From: Ceratodon purpureus
Taxonomy: Eukaryota; Streptophyta; Bryopsida; Pseudoditrichales; Ditrichaceae
Direction: 5' to 3'
Assembly: GCA_014871385.1 (NCBI GenBank)
Contig: CM026426.1
Span: 75,728,934-75,792,933, forward strand
Length of the DNA stretch: 64,000 bases
The notes beneath the pieces were generated by a model. The model worked only from the letters and a program-made list of their open reading frames with translations, did no database searches and had not been told where the DNA came from. A program made the position numbers and the translations under genes. This document shows, piece after piece, positions 1 through 12,522 of this stretch (the first letter of the stretch is position 1; each line of letters opens with the position of its first letter).

Positions 1-203
1 GGAGGTTATCAAATCCGATTCACTTGGTATTGTAGCGTTGCAATCAGGTGGTGGCGTTCGTTCGCTGCGCAGGCGCAATGAAGAATTTTTGCGATTGCAT
101 TTGTGTTTTTTAGAATTAGAACTTGGATCCCATTTTACCTGCTGACGTACTTAGAAGCGAGCCTCAGCAAACTTGAGTGATCGTTGTTACTGAGGCAGCA
201 GCT

Positions 204-278
204 ATGGAGGTAGCGCAGCGTGCTCTCTTCGCGGGAGCAGGGTTTGCCGAGTGGGCGCTTGCTCGCCGCAACGCTCAG
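204..278 (+). other. possible short 5' exon
   Basis: An ATG opens 25 GC-rich codons (beginning MEVAQRALFAGAGF) that end at CAG followed by GTGCAA, a usable splice donor. Composition is richer in G+C than the AT-rich flanks, as expected of coding sequence. No downstream exon could be joined with confidence and no family is recognised. This could equally be a chance open stretch. Confidence 0.2.
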
Positions 279-3200
279 GTGCAATTTTCATTTTTTTCTA
301 TCAAGTGATTGCATGTCGTGACTCCCTTGAAGTGTCTTGAATGAAATTTCTTAGCATGTTGAAATATATGTGCGATGTGGAATGTCCGTTTCTCTTGCGG
401 TGTTTGAACCAGTAGTGATCTCTACTGGGTCTCGCCAATCTTGAAATCTATATTAGTCGCTTGGAGTGGAAAGGAAGTAGGAAACCGTTTCATGTTCACT
501 TCGGAAGGTGTAGTGTTTATCGTGGGATATTTTATAAGCTTACCTGTGTTTATTAGATCTGCAGCAGGTTTATCCTAGAAGGTGCTTTAGTCTTTGCAGT
601 TTTTCGAGGAGAAGAGTAGAATTTGTCACAAGACAATTTGCGAGGAACTCTATAGTATGTTTGCTAAGGTCACGACATTGGTAGTTTTGCCTTGGGAGGT
701 GGTTCGTGCCGTATGCTGAGTTTGGGTCACGTTTCCTGGAATGCAGTTGTAGAGATGGCGCTTTTGGCTGGGGAGGTTTAATGAGTAGAAGAGTTTTGCT
801 GTTTTTTGCAACAGCCAAAGGAGGGTAACATCAGACATTTTGCTGTTACCGTTGAAATTTGATTGTTCCTCATTTTTGCGTTGTTCCAAACGATGCTTTT
901 ATCAATTAGAATACAGCTCTTACTTGAGGCTAGGTCGTAGTTAAACACTAAACCCTTGTGCATAGTAGAAAACGTAAATTTTGCACGCTGTGTTGATAGA
1001 CACAAGCTCTCGGAGGTGGAGTACTTTGACATCGTTGCAGCTTCTTGTTGGTCTTCTTTCTGCACTTGTGACTTGTTGATGCTTGTGTTACGTTGATCAG
1101 TTTCGGGCCTCGGCTTTGTGAGAGAATGTAAAGATGCAATCTGGTTGTTAACGAGGTCAGGTTCTTAGCATGTTTGATTTGAAGTGTTGATAGATGCAAG
1201 TAATGAACAGTGTACTGCAGATTGATTTTGGCATGTTTAGTTTGGCAGTTTTTAATGTATGCGTTTTAGTTCATATTCAGCATTTTCGTGGAATTTGGTT
1301 GCAGAATGTGTATTTTAAGGCATTTTTTAGATTTTGTATTAGCTCCTACCTCAAACTGTCCATTCCAACTTAAAATAATTGTAAAAAAAACAATGGTACA
1401 TTCAATTGAGGGAAACAAGGGTATTATGTAATTTAACCTAGCACAAAATTCGTCCCATCAAAAATAATACCCCCCCTGAAAATACCTACTGGTCGCAGCT
1501 AGTTGTAGATTTATGCACTAAGTGAATCCCCCGAGTGCCTTCCCCAAGCACGCCTTAGAGGTACGTTCTCCACCCCCCTTGTCCATCAAGCTTGTCAGGT
1601 AAGTTATGCTCCGCAAGACGACTCTCACTAGCGTCTCCTATTCCTCTTTTCATTCCATTATGTAGGTCAGAAAAAAAGTTCATGCACGGTCCAGGAAGGC
1701 CAACAATAGTGGACATTTGAAGGCGTTGATGCAAGCTATTGTTTACCTCTGTCCTTGTGATGATGAGTCAGTTGTGTGTCCAAGACAAAGTTGGGGGTTC
1801 GGCAAAATTGACCGAACCAAAAGAGCAGCCCATTAAGAGCACCAAGAAAGGAATTAAAATCATCAGCCCACCTACTGAAATCCTACTTGGTCTGTCACCA
1901 GCTATGTGTTCGTATAAACTCACAGGTGGTCACATGTGTGTTGTGAAGGTTAAGAAGAATCCGGCATCAGAAGACGCCGTGCCGTGTCGCAGCATCTCCG
2001 TGCATCCCCAACGTACGTACGCAGCAGTAGTAATCACTTGATTTTCAGTTGGGTGTACAGTTTTCAATAGCTACAGGTAGCAGAAACTGTTCAATGACTA
2101 CTCATGTATGTACGAGGTTCTATTTCAATGCAGAAGGCTTCTTTTCTATGCAACAGTGCACAAACTCTTCTATACAGCTATGTTATCAAAATTGCACGTT
2201 TTACCGCTGATTTCCGCCACGTTCATTGCCATTGTTATGTCCTCTGTTATGCTGCGTCAGTGTTGACATGATGGTCAATGTTTAGGAGTGTCCACCTCTG
2301 TCAGGAGTGACACTGCCCCCACGTAGTCCTAAACGGAATGCTGTGTTTCTTTTTACGTATTACTACGATATTCGATGTGTCAATGACGTGTTATTTTGGA
2401 TGCCATTGTATGTTTGGAGACGTTTACTGAAACGTCCAAAATATGTGTCGAACATTTTATGCACATCAACTTGAACATTGCAGTGTGTTACTTTTGACAT
2501 GAAATTCGTATTGGATGCGTCAGTCCGTACGCGTTGCAAACATGCACCTACGTCAAAACGCCTGAAATTTGCGTTACTGATCTGTCAAACAACCTCAAAA
2601 CGCATCAAAAATGACGTCCATGACATACTTCCAAAAGACCCCACTACGTCAAAAGGAACAGAAAATAACGGTCTCTCGTTATCAAGAGCAGAGCGAATTT
2701 CCGAGTCCTTAGATGTATAACCAAGTAGTGAAAAATTGAATCAAGAGAAACATCTTATAGTGACTGCGGGCCATACAGCAGGCCCAGCCCTATCGTCCGA
2801 CGTGTCAGCTCTTTATAATTCAGGTTCTGGTATGTTGACGTGGAAATTCCGTGGTATCTTTGTACCATGTTGTCCGTGTTAACCACAAATACGTACTCAG
2901 AATAAACATATGTACTCATGTGATAACATTGCTGTTTTTTTGGTATATACTCCGTTTATTCTATTTATAGGTACACCCGACAATGCAGCGGAGCACTTGT
3001 AATTAATGGAATTGAAATTCAGAAACATAGAAAGAATCCTCCTTTGTTCACACAGTAATCCGAGAGGAATATATTTTTCAACCTTTACAAAACAAGTTGT
3101 AAGCTAGCCAGTTCTATTCTTCTGTAATCATGCTTGTTATATTCTACTCTATCACTACAAGGAGAACAGGGTCTAATGAAGAGATTTTTAAGCGGTTTCT

Positions 3201-4743
3201 CTTGTAGGGGTCTCTTGGATTGGTCGTCTTGATTCGGCCAGGTATAGACACTGTTATCTTGGTTTTTGACGTCAAATGCGGGAGCTTCGACGGACTGTAC
3301 ACGTCGGACAGAAGGTGCTGACAAGGACTCCAGCGTGTCGTGTCACTGATACGTCGAGACTTCGTAGAATGATCCGACGTGTCCGTAATTGTACAGTACT
3401 ACAGTATGCCACGAGGTTAGTTCTGTATACGCTGAGTCATTGTTTCTGTAATTGCGCTATTCAAATGTCGCCGAGCACGTGTTTGATTTTCATTGGAGCT
3501 ATTTCTCACACGGAATCGACTCTGTAACTGACAAATGGAGTGACCGGATTGATTTTTTAAATTTTTTTTTCAAATTTCTCAGAAATTGAATTACGAGTTT
3601 GTGATTGGGTGGTACGTTGGAGATTTCTGTACGCATAGAACAGTGACACGTGTTCGTATAGCACTGAACGGCGATTCGGTTTTGTAAGCAATATGCAAAT
3701 ATGAAATTCAAACGTTCCAAGAACATGAAATCATAACGAACAAATACATAATATTTAAAAACAAAACTGTTTCACTGTGTTCGTGACACACCAAATAGAC
3801 TTAGTTCCAAATTGAGGAAAAAACATCTTGGAGCTGCTATTTCTACATACACTAAACGGGAGATCCATATCTGCATTGTCAACATCAAAATACGCTGGCT
3901 TCTTAAGAACTTGTACGTAGAGATGGATAAATCTATAACCCCATCCGCAAACTCTCGATGGTTCCTGAACCTGCAAAAAAAAATGAATTGGCCAAATAAC
4001 ATAAGCCTCTACAGAAATGAAAGAAATCGATGGCTTCTTGTACAGCGCTCTAGGCTAAAAAATGCCAGTGATATCTGAGAAGCGCCGGGACACACCTACC
4101 TATAACGTGTTCTGTTGTAAGATACTGATGTTGAAATGTTCCAATTCACCATCTACCTTAATATTACCACTTTGGTTTTATATTCCGTGGATCTACAACT
4201 TGCATATTCACTCATAACAGTATGGCTTACAATTGATCTATAGTTCTAACATTCACAATGAAGGCAAAAACAAAGAAAATAATAAACCTCGAATGAGGAG
4301 ATCGATTACCAGTACGGAAGACTGTAACATACCACTTCCTTTTTAGACTTTGATGTTTTTCAATCTGCGAAGTCAGACAGAACACAATGTATTCGAATGA
4401 AACTAGGTCTTAAAACCATAAACCAACAACATAAATACAGTGTTAAGGTAAAATGGCTTATCGAGTTGTTTCTTTTTGGAAACCCTGCCACTCTTTCGTG
4501 TGATAGTAGATCAAATTTCAAAACCCGGTGCTCCCACTGAATGACCATTCTCAATGTTTACTCCTTCGGGTGTTGGTAAAACCTGTATCAGATGTGACAG
4601 AGAATTGATAAGAAGAAAAAAGAAAACGTTAATTACAGTTTTTATATAAACAAGTAGATCCAGACCAATAAAAAAAACAAACTCTGTGGAAACATATATG
4701 ACAAAGTAACGAAAAGACATCGTTTTACTGTGCAGGAAATGTC
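279..4743. other. stretch with no supportable gene
   Basis: Only short unconserved ORFs (under about 100 codons) occur on either strand, without recognisable motifs or a consistent set of splice sites. The longest, at 1739-2041 (+), has no recognisable domain. A short inverted repeat at about 1417-1475 is listed separately. I see no RNA gene. Confidence 0.5.
1417..1475. repeat. short inverted repeat resembling the 43-59 kb element ends
   Basis: Starts AAGGGTATTATGTAATT and ends with ATAATACCCCCC, giving a 9-bp inverted repeat (GGGTATTAT / ATAATACCC). The left part resembles the terminal repeat at 43307 (AAGGGATATTTAGGTAATT), also followed by ACAAAA. The right part resembles the mirror end at 59105 (TTTGTCC...AATACCCC). 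It may be a tiny deletion relic of a related element; the match is short. Confidence 0.3.
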
Positions 4744-7281
4744 TTAAACCTCGTTTGCAAGGTCTGTTGGTGATTTAAGACGATCAACATCGATGTTAAA
4801 CAAACAGTTGGGGAAAAACTCTTCAATGAACGCTGCGTCACGTTGCTGCCTTGCCTGGTTATCTGCGACGTTCAGCCTGAACTCTCGTTGCTCCATCTCG
4901 TAGTTCTCTCGTAGTGTCCAAATTTGAGCTGAGAGCCCTTCGAGGAGCATCTCCAATTCTTCCTGAGAGCAACCTGGATTGCTTCGAAGCTCGGACATCT
5001 GCTTCAATATGATGAGACCCAGAGGATGCTTACGAGCAAAGGCCATATTAAGATCGACTTTATCAAAAAAATTGGCTGATGCTGAATCAAAAGATTGGGA
5101 GGTGGATGTGGTCGGAGATATGAACTGTCCACTCACTGGTCCTGCACTCTTCACTACAGCATTTCCTCTTTCCTCTAGATTAGTATCCGGTGACTGCGAA
5201 GGAGCTAGACTCAGCTGATCATTACCAAGTGCATTTGCATCTGCAATCACCGGGGACTTGGACCGTTCGTGGCTACAATGAGCAGCTTCTTCAGGGGCGT
5301 CCTCCACACCTACCTCCGTTGATTGGTTTTTGGCCTTGGATTTTCCGTGGTATCCTTTGTCCCACGTGACCTCGTCCTGTAATCCATCTGGGTCTGGGGT
5401 ACGGCCGAGCTTCTGCCGGAGTCTTTCTTCAACACCCGATATTCCAATCGGACATGTTCTGCCCTTAGTCCTGCGACATGCATTAGCGTGTCACATCTGG
5501 TCAAATTTTTCTTTGAATTTCTCTGATTCTGACATTTTTACTAACCTTTCCCATACCGGTTCACTGACTCACTGTGTCTGTGGTCCTGAACACTCAATTG
5601 TCTTCATCAGACTATGTCTGTAAGATGATAGAGCTCCCCGTACACGTGATCTCAGCCATGACGGATTTACACTATGACTGAACTCGAATTCATCATTCAG
5701 TCGTTTAATGAGGGTGTCCATTAGGTAGTGCGGCTGATGTCTAATATCAATATACGATGGGTCAAGCCCACACACTACCTTCCCGAGAGCATTGTTCCAG
5801 GCACCTATGTCGTATCCGTATGGACGCCCTTCCTCGTTGATATGCAATAAAAATTTCTTCTTCCCTTCCTCCTCCCTTCGAGTAGCACTGTCTATTCGCT
5901 GGTTCAGTCGGGCCCTCCTATCGTTTCTAGCTTCCCGTTCACGAGTTAGTGAGAATGGAGAAAGGGTACACAACGTTGATAATGGTCGTCCCGAGTCTGA
6001 AACATCCAAGCTTTCCTCTCTGTTCCATTGCATGGATGGGATGCTGAGCTGTTGCGTCACCCTCAAATTTGTTAAACCGGTGTTACCAGAATGAGACTGC
6101 GGGGAAGGCGATCCGTGCCTATATGTCATACACTCGTCATGTCGTGACCTTGAATAATGGTTTGGACTCGTCTTGTTTGGGGATTGGCGTCAGTGATCAC
6201 GACCGCGCGTGTAAGAGGCCCGTCCAAAACGCTCCGTCCTCTTGTAATGACTGCGGTGATCGGGGCTACTTGAAAAACTTGATCTTGAGCTTGACCGTCT
6301 CGGTTGGTGCTTACGTTTGTGGTGACTCCTCCGTCTTCTACTATCACTCTACACCAGTATATCATCAGTTAATGCCATTTTGTAATAAACGAGGTTTACT
6401 GTTTTCGTCGAGCATGTAGTACGACAGCACATGTAGTCGCATTGTTTATTTAATTACTGATTCAATAAATAATTTTCTAACCATCCAAAAGGTTTGTAGA
6501 CACACTTTTGAAGACTTAATGCATACACGATTACGTACCTCGCTTGAACCAGAAGAAGAGTACTTCTTCGATTTACTTTGAGGGCAACGCAGAGATTGTT
6601 TGTAGTTACGGGTGTCTCACTGGCGATGTGGTTCATCATCCTCTAAGTACAGTTCGGCCGTCATTGAATCACAAAACGATTTCTTCAATATTGGCTCAGA
6701 AAGATTGTCTGACAAATGACGCAAAGAATCCAGATTCGGCGACCTCGGTTCACGATGGAGTTGCGAATCTTTATGCTTCTCAATTTCATGCTCTTGGGTC
6801 GTTCCACTTCTTTGCTTCGGGCTTGTGATCTTTGAGGACGTCGCATTCTGCAACGGCTTGTCTCCGGCATCTATAATGTTGCAAATTATGCAATTGTTAT
6901 TTTCAAAATAAATTAAACATTCTAATTGGTATATGGATTATATTTTTATCATGAACCACATGATGAACAGTACTTGAAAGGTTACAAACTTATCGGTGTA
7001 AGAGATTCACCTATGTTTACGCTTGCAGGACTTTGAGAGGACCGCCCTTCCGAAACCGACGTTGAACGGGATGCGGACCCATTCTTTGCTTGAGGTATGT
7101 TGAAGAACTCGTCAATTTTAGAGGTCAGTGGGTCTGGTCCTAGGGGAAATTTCTGGCGAGGTTTGGCAAATGCTCCAGACACAGGTAAGTCCCTCTCTTG
7201 CGATATCTCATTGGTGTTTTTCAAATCCACGCGTTTCAGAGCTCTGGACCCTTCTTAGATTTTGCGTTTACTTTAGGTGCC
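4744..7281 (-). pseudogene. decayed SR-rich gene with Transposase_24-like (Ptta/En-Spm) segment
   Basis: A multi-exon minus-strand gene can be followed. Exon 1 starts at ATG 7281 (MAPKVNAKSKKGP), has a one-base frame break near 7243, and leaves at about 7014. Exon 2 is about 6870-6625. Exon 3 is 6348 to about 5590 and begins Arg/Ser-rich (SDSRRRRSHHKRK). The last exon is about 5394-4744, ending FNIDVDRLKSPTDLANEV. Exon 3 carries the stretch NEEGRPYGYDIGAW, then LDPSYIDIRHQPHYLMD and a Leu-rich FEF region. This resembles the plant Ptta/En-Spm accessory transposase domain, which matches N-x-x-G-x-P-x-G and a following helix. An in-frame TGA lies at 6192-6190 in the SR region, where CAC-TGA-CGC looks like a CGA decayed at CpG. 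The frame break and the stop argue for a pseudogene. Family assignment is by pattern only. Confidence 0.5.
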
Positions 7282-9183
7282 ATCTGAGATCTACAAAAAA
7301 CAAACTGACATTTGGATTTTAAATTGGGTAGAAAATTGAATTCCATATAGTGGTACGAATATGCTCACCATTTTATTACAAATTACAACAATGGTAACAA
7401 ATAACGACAACCACATATGCACATATGTCTATTTTAAATTTCTACTTACACGGTGTAGGGTTTCAAAGGCCAGAATAAGGTAAACAGCTATTACAGACGA
7501 GTCGTGAAAAGAACTTAATATATTTCAGAAGCAATGAGGGTTTTATGACTGATGTCAAAGCACCGGGGAAAACAAAACTCCTTATTGACAATACTTCGAA
7601 CTCCAACCTAAATTTATCATGGCATCCTTCTCCGATTATCATGAACTTGTAGCACAAGTATTTCATTAGAGAATTCAACTAACACAGATACATCAACCGA
7701 TTATGTAATTCAACATGGGTTGCAAATTAGAAACTAACAGTAATATTTCACATAAACGACCGGAGCGAGAACTAATTGTTCTTCACCATTCCCTGCTCAA
7801 TTACAATATGAGGGAGTATACTCACCCGGTCTCCGACTGTTCAAGATTGCTCCTCTGTGTATGCTGCGGTCCGTGTTCTCTCTTGCCAGAGGAACCCAAA
7901 ACTCAGACAACAGAGACCAACCAAACCAGGTGAAAAGGAATAGCAACGATGCATATGATGGTGGACTGTCGTATCCTCCGCCGCCTTGACAGACTCCGAG
8001 TTCTCCGAAAAAAAGTAAGAAACCATATCCATGCATAGCCAGCGAACTGCAGTTAAGTGATACTTCATTGATTTTAGGCCCAAGCATCGCTCTAAACGTA
8101 AAACCTAATTAATTATTAGTCAGTCATACTGCTAAGAACATCAAAATTCGTCTTACCTCATTGTTTCCGATTTTCAGTATTGCGTGTTTTTGAAGTAATT
8201 ACTGCATCTTCAACCTCTCTGGTCCAACGGTTACCACATGTCTATCATTGTGTACTGCCCTCTCATGTATGATAGTGCTATAAAAAGGGTAGCTGGGTCT
8301 AATTCACCTATATATCTAAAATAAGAAATCCGTGAAAGCTCAAACTCTCCTGTATTATTTTGTTGGGCAATGATGTTTTCCCATTACTTCCCATTGTGTA
8401 CAGTTTGTTATAGTAATGTTGGAAATGTAATGAAACTAATCCCATGTCATGCCATACAATGATTGCTCTGTCACTCGTTGGCAATGGAATCGAAAATGAG
8501 TTCAACCTCAGTATAAGACGTTACTTCAAGAATCGAAAGCTAGAGTTCTTTAATTGGAGGTCATGGGGGAATGGGTCTCCGTAGAAGTTCATCCGCTCAT
8601 GTTTCATGGGAAACTAATACAAACAGACCAAAACATCCAAATTGGCTACACCATGCATAAGTCACCTAAGTCGAATACTGTACCACCCAATTTAGCATTT
8701 TACCGTCCGGTTCACTTATGACGTATTGCATACCCACCCTGGTTTTTTATGCCAAGCTGCAGTTTCCATTCGTTTTTCTTAATCTCTAGAACGGAAACAT
8801 TATTCTGCTTTACATTGTCGTCTCTGAGCAACCCGTTTCCACATGACGATGTGGAATGCATGGGTTCAGTTTGTGTTTCAAATTGGAGTGACTGTCTATT
8901 AGAAAGACAACATAAATCGATTATGGACATGGACACCGAAAGTAGGGGCCTAGAACAGCAGTTCGTGACTGGAACTGACACTCTTTACAAGGCTGTGTCG
9001 ATCTCTGAAACAGGAGCAACTGCCTCAACTTTTTGTCGCCAACAATTCCTGGGTTGGAACAGAATGTCGCTCTACTTCATCAGGTACGCTTTCAGAAGAC
9101 CTAATTTTTTAGAAGTTGCATTAGAATACGCCGTAGATAGTGATCTCGAATTCCGGCAATGCCAAACAAGCTTAAGTATTTCA
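7282..9183. other. intergenic stretch, nothing identified
   Basis: AT-rich sequence with short shadow ORFs only. A 154-codon open frame at 8749-9213 has no recognisable motif and runs across the splice acceptor at 9183, so I do not call it as a gene. It may contain an upstream exon of the 9.2-9.9 kb gene. Confidence 0.35.
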
Positions 9184-9884
9184 GATTCTTGTCGACAGGA
9201 ATGTGGGACGTAGTTTACAGGCCAGAGAAAACAGTCCAGAAGATGATCGGGAAGACGATAGGGTGGGGGCTAGGAAGAGCAACAAGAGCAACAAGGATGT
9301 TCGAAAAGTAGAACGACATTCTGGAGTTTCAATTGATGAATTTAGTGAGGACTCGGAAGATAGTGATAGTGACAGCGGAAGTAAAAAGAGATTGAGAGCC
9401 ACAAGTCACAAGCATCGCAGTGAGAGGAAGCCCAAGAGTAAGCACCGGGCTGTTCGTTCAGAGTCGGAGCAGGATGAGAGTCAGATTGAAGGCACAGCTA
9501 GAGAGAGCTCAGAGGACAGGGAAGATGAGTACATAAGAGCAAAGAGACAAAAACGACATAGGCAAAAGGAGAGGGATGAGCGTGAGAGAAAGGAAGAACG
9601 AAGACGGAAGAAGGAGACGGTACACTTTTCATGTGTCTCCTTCCTTGTTGTAATTTTTTCGGCTTTCTGTTTTCCATTTTTCCTTCTTGAATTGTAAGCG
9701 TTTGACAATATTTTGTTCGTTGATCATCTGTTGACCCTGGCATGGAATTGTGCACTGAAAAAATGGAAGTTGAAGGAGAAGCAACGTCAACAGGAAAAGA
9801 AACATAAGAAGAAAGAGAAGGTGGAAAAGCTAGCTAAGGGTCCAATTACGGAATCATGGGGCAAATATGGATTCCTTCCAAAAA
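9184..9884 (+). CDS. Lys/Arg/Ser-rich nuclear-type protein, partial gene
   Basis: An exon begins after TATTTCAG at 9183 and reads ILVDRNVGRSLQARENSPEDD, then a long acidic/Ser and Arg/Lys-rich stretch (SDSDSGSKKRLRATSHKHR; RQKRHRQKERDERERKEER) to about 9617. A second exon at about 9765-9884 adds KLKEKQRQQEKKHKKKEKVE and GPITESWGKYGFLPK, followed by a GTGAGA donor. Low-complexity RS/RE/K-rich tails followed by a motif like 'T-x-S-W-G-K-Y-G' recall plant splicing-associated or nuclear regulatory proteins. The match is from memory and the C-terminal part of such proteins was not found downstream. It may be a captured host-gene fragment beside the CACTA element. It ends abruptly; the first exon is unknown. 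Confidence 0.4.
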
Positions 9885-10491
9885 GTGAGACTATTCACTT
9901 GAAATTCTTTTATTCCCAGTGTGTTTTTTGGTATTGAGGATTTCACTTTTATGGAATAAGGGAAGTTCCGTGCAGGGTTTTCTGGACGAGTGCATTGGAA
10001 ATCAAATTGGTTTTGATATGGAGAAATGTAAGTATTTAAGACTTATTCAACTCATGAAAACTGTCTATTTCTCAAGACCAGATGCTCGTGTTATGTGGTG
10101 CAGATATTACAATATTGACATATATCACTGTTAAATTATCTGTAAGATTTTAGATTGCAGTCCGTTTCCGTATACACTAGTTGAGACTTCAAGGGAGGTC
10201 GTCTAAATCGCCGGGAGACATAGCTTCGTGCGGAAATTAGAATTCGGTATCCAGTGTCTGTGCAGTTGAATTCGGAAGGGAAGAAACCTGGATTTAGTTC
10301 GTTGTAGAACAAAATTCTTTGTCAGATATTACGCACGGCGCATAGTAGGAGTGCCTTCACCAGTTTCCTTCACGACCACGGTGCTCAGCGGTAAGACTAT
10401 CACATTTAACCATGGATTCTGTTGCATTATATTTCTTACAAATGAGTTCATAAAATTCTGCGATTCACAACTGTGCTGATAAGACCCTCCG
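9885..10491. other. intergenic stretch, nothing identified
   Basis: No open frame with coding character; possibly contains remaining exons of the preceding gene or the 5' end of the CACTA element, but no motif could be read. Confidence 0.3.
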
Positions 10492-10740
10492 GTGACGGAT
10501 TCGCAGACAGGTTGTTACGGACATAAGAATTCTTACTGCGTGGGTGAGGCATCTACAATGAGGAGGCGGCGGCTTACTCCAGCGTTCCACATTGAGCGCT
10601 CTATTGCCCGGAGGTTAGGATTGGACCAATACCCTTGCGCATGCTCGCAGATTCGTGGAGGACGTATTCAGAGGTCGAATACCATTGCCAACCATCACCG
10701 ACGATATGGTCAAGATTTCTATCTACCTCATCCTGTACTG
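10492..10740 (+). pseudogene. transposase-associated domain exon of CACTA TNP2
   Basis: The frame reads RRRRLTPAFHIERSIARRLG, then YPCACSQIRGGRIQRS, then IANHHRRYGQDFYLPH, and ends at a GTATTA donor after 10740. The Cys pattern C-x-C followed by basic residues and I-x-x-H-x-x-x-x-G is that of the small Cys/His domain that precedes TNP2 in plant CACTA elements. The start codon is uncertain. Function in the family: probable DNA or protein contact in the transposase. Confidence 0.5.
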
Positions 10741-11019
10741 GTATTACTAAAAGTCACTTCCAACTCTTTTTGTTTTTTCCTACCATGCATACTCTGTCGT
10801 ATCTTTGGATGGAGCTGCATCTATATAACCAATGACTAAATAGTTCATTTTGTCCACTTACGTTAAGCTATCAGGTATACTCTGTATTCAGTAATGTGCA
10901 TGGCACGGACTTATGAACACTATTGAAATGTAAGGTCCTCTTAGTTTGTGAGAAGTGTCATCACGTAAATTTGCAAATTGCGAATGATGGTCTTCGGCAT
11001 ATTTATGCCTTGAAATGGC

Positions 11020-12522
11020 ATGGATTATCCTTCTCATGCTGCCAATGTCCACGTGATTGTTCAGACCGTTGACGGGCAAAACCTAAGAGGACGAGTCCTC
11101 GAACCAGAAGATGGAGAAGAGTCATATGACCGAGACAGAGCAAGAGAGGGAAGTCCTCAATTCACATGGCCAGATGTGGAGACTGCCGACTTCAATGGGA
11201 TGATGTACGATGCATATGGCTGTGCGAACGCCCTTCACAGAGGCGCGAGTGAAGAACCAAGAGACGCCGACCAAGATGAGGAGTTTCAAGTTGATGAGGG
11301 AGATGAAATTGATTACGCGAATCTAATGCGAAAGAGCGCAGTGCCAGTGTACCAGGGTTGCGGAGAGCATTGAGTTCAGAGTGGGATTTTTTTGATGACA
11401 CTTGCATCTGTCTACGGGGTCACTGATGCTTTTCTGTCAGCTCTGCTCACGTACCTATCAGGGACTTTGCTACCTCGCTCGAACTCGCTACCAAGAACTG
11501 CCTATGAATTGAAAATAATGATAAGAAAACTCGGATTGAAGCATAAAAGAATCCATTGCTGTCCGGAGGGTCATGTACTGTTTGAGGGACCTGAGATTTC
11601 AAACCTTGATCGTTGTCCGATTTGTCACCACCCAAGGTACGTCGGAGGATCTTCCACTGTCCTTGTGGCAGTCATAAGACATTTTTCCATCATACCAAAG
11701 GTGAAGAGGATTTACAGGTGTCCGAGGCTATCGGGCCTGCTGGAGCATCATGATGACGTCGAATTTGATGGTTCCTCAATGACGTTGGTTGCGCACAGTT
11801 TTCAATGGAGGGAGATAATAAGAATGTACCCTGAATTTTTGAACCTATCCACGCATCTGCAATAAGCCCTGGTAGTTGATGGGGTTTTCCCACACGGCAA
11901 TCATAGTTCAAGGCATTTGACGTGGATCGTATTAATCGCTATTTACAATTTCTGAGGCTGGTTGTCAACTAAAAAATTCTTTCTGAATCTGTCACTTTTA
12001 ATACCGGGTCCCAAGGCTTCCACTTTGGAGAGTTTTGATGTATATCTTAGACCTGTAGTGACAGATCTTCTACAGCTGTGGTATGGTGTTCCTTGCGTAA
12101 ATATGTCCAAGCCTATTGAAGAACGTGAGTTTACATTGAAAGCAATTCTTATGTGGACTGTATCTGATTATCCAGCACTAGGTTTTCTCTCAGGCCATAC
12201 AGTTAAAGGTTACATGGCATGTCAGGCATGCGGTGCAGAGACATGTGCTGAATACTCCAGGCAGCTCAGTAAAATGGTTTACCTCAGTGCTCGTCGCTTC
12301 TTACCTCCAACGCACAGGTTTTGCAGAGCTAGAGCAGCCTTTAATGGACATTCCGAACATAGGCCGAAGCCGCGGAGGAGAACAGGTTCTCAGATTCTTG
12401 AGGAGGGCCGTGAGAGGTCTGAATGGCTGCGGAATGGAGGAGTTGAAGACTCGGATGGTGATCCAGTTAAGCGTCATGGTGTGAAAAGGCCTAGCATCCT
12501 CTTCGCACTTCCTTACTGGAAG
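11020..12522 (+). pseudogene. TNP2 transposase core with three in-frame stops
   Basis: One reading frame runs from 11020 to the donor AAG|GTGCGT at 12522. Family hallmarks in order: acidic leader, AYELKIMIRKLGLKHKRIHC, LFEGPEISNLDRCPICHHPR, VIRHFSIIPKVKRIYRC, then VVDGVFPHGN, STKKFFLNLSLLIPGPK, FDVYLRPVVTDLLQLWYGVP, ILMWTVSDYPALGFLSGHT with YMACQACGAETC, and ILFALPYWK. These match plant TNP2, which cuts and joins CACTA ends in the nucleus. The frame is broken by TGA (11371-11373), TAA (11863-11865) and TGA (11953-11955). Since the same frame continues across all three, these are point nonsense changes rather than indels. The two TGAs are consistent with CGA decay at methylated CpG. Confidence 0.9.
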
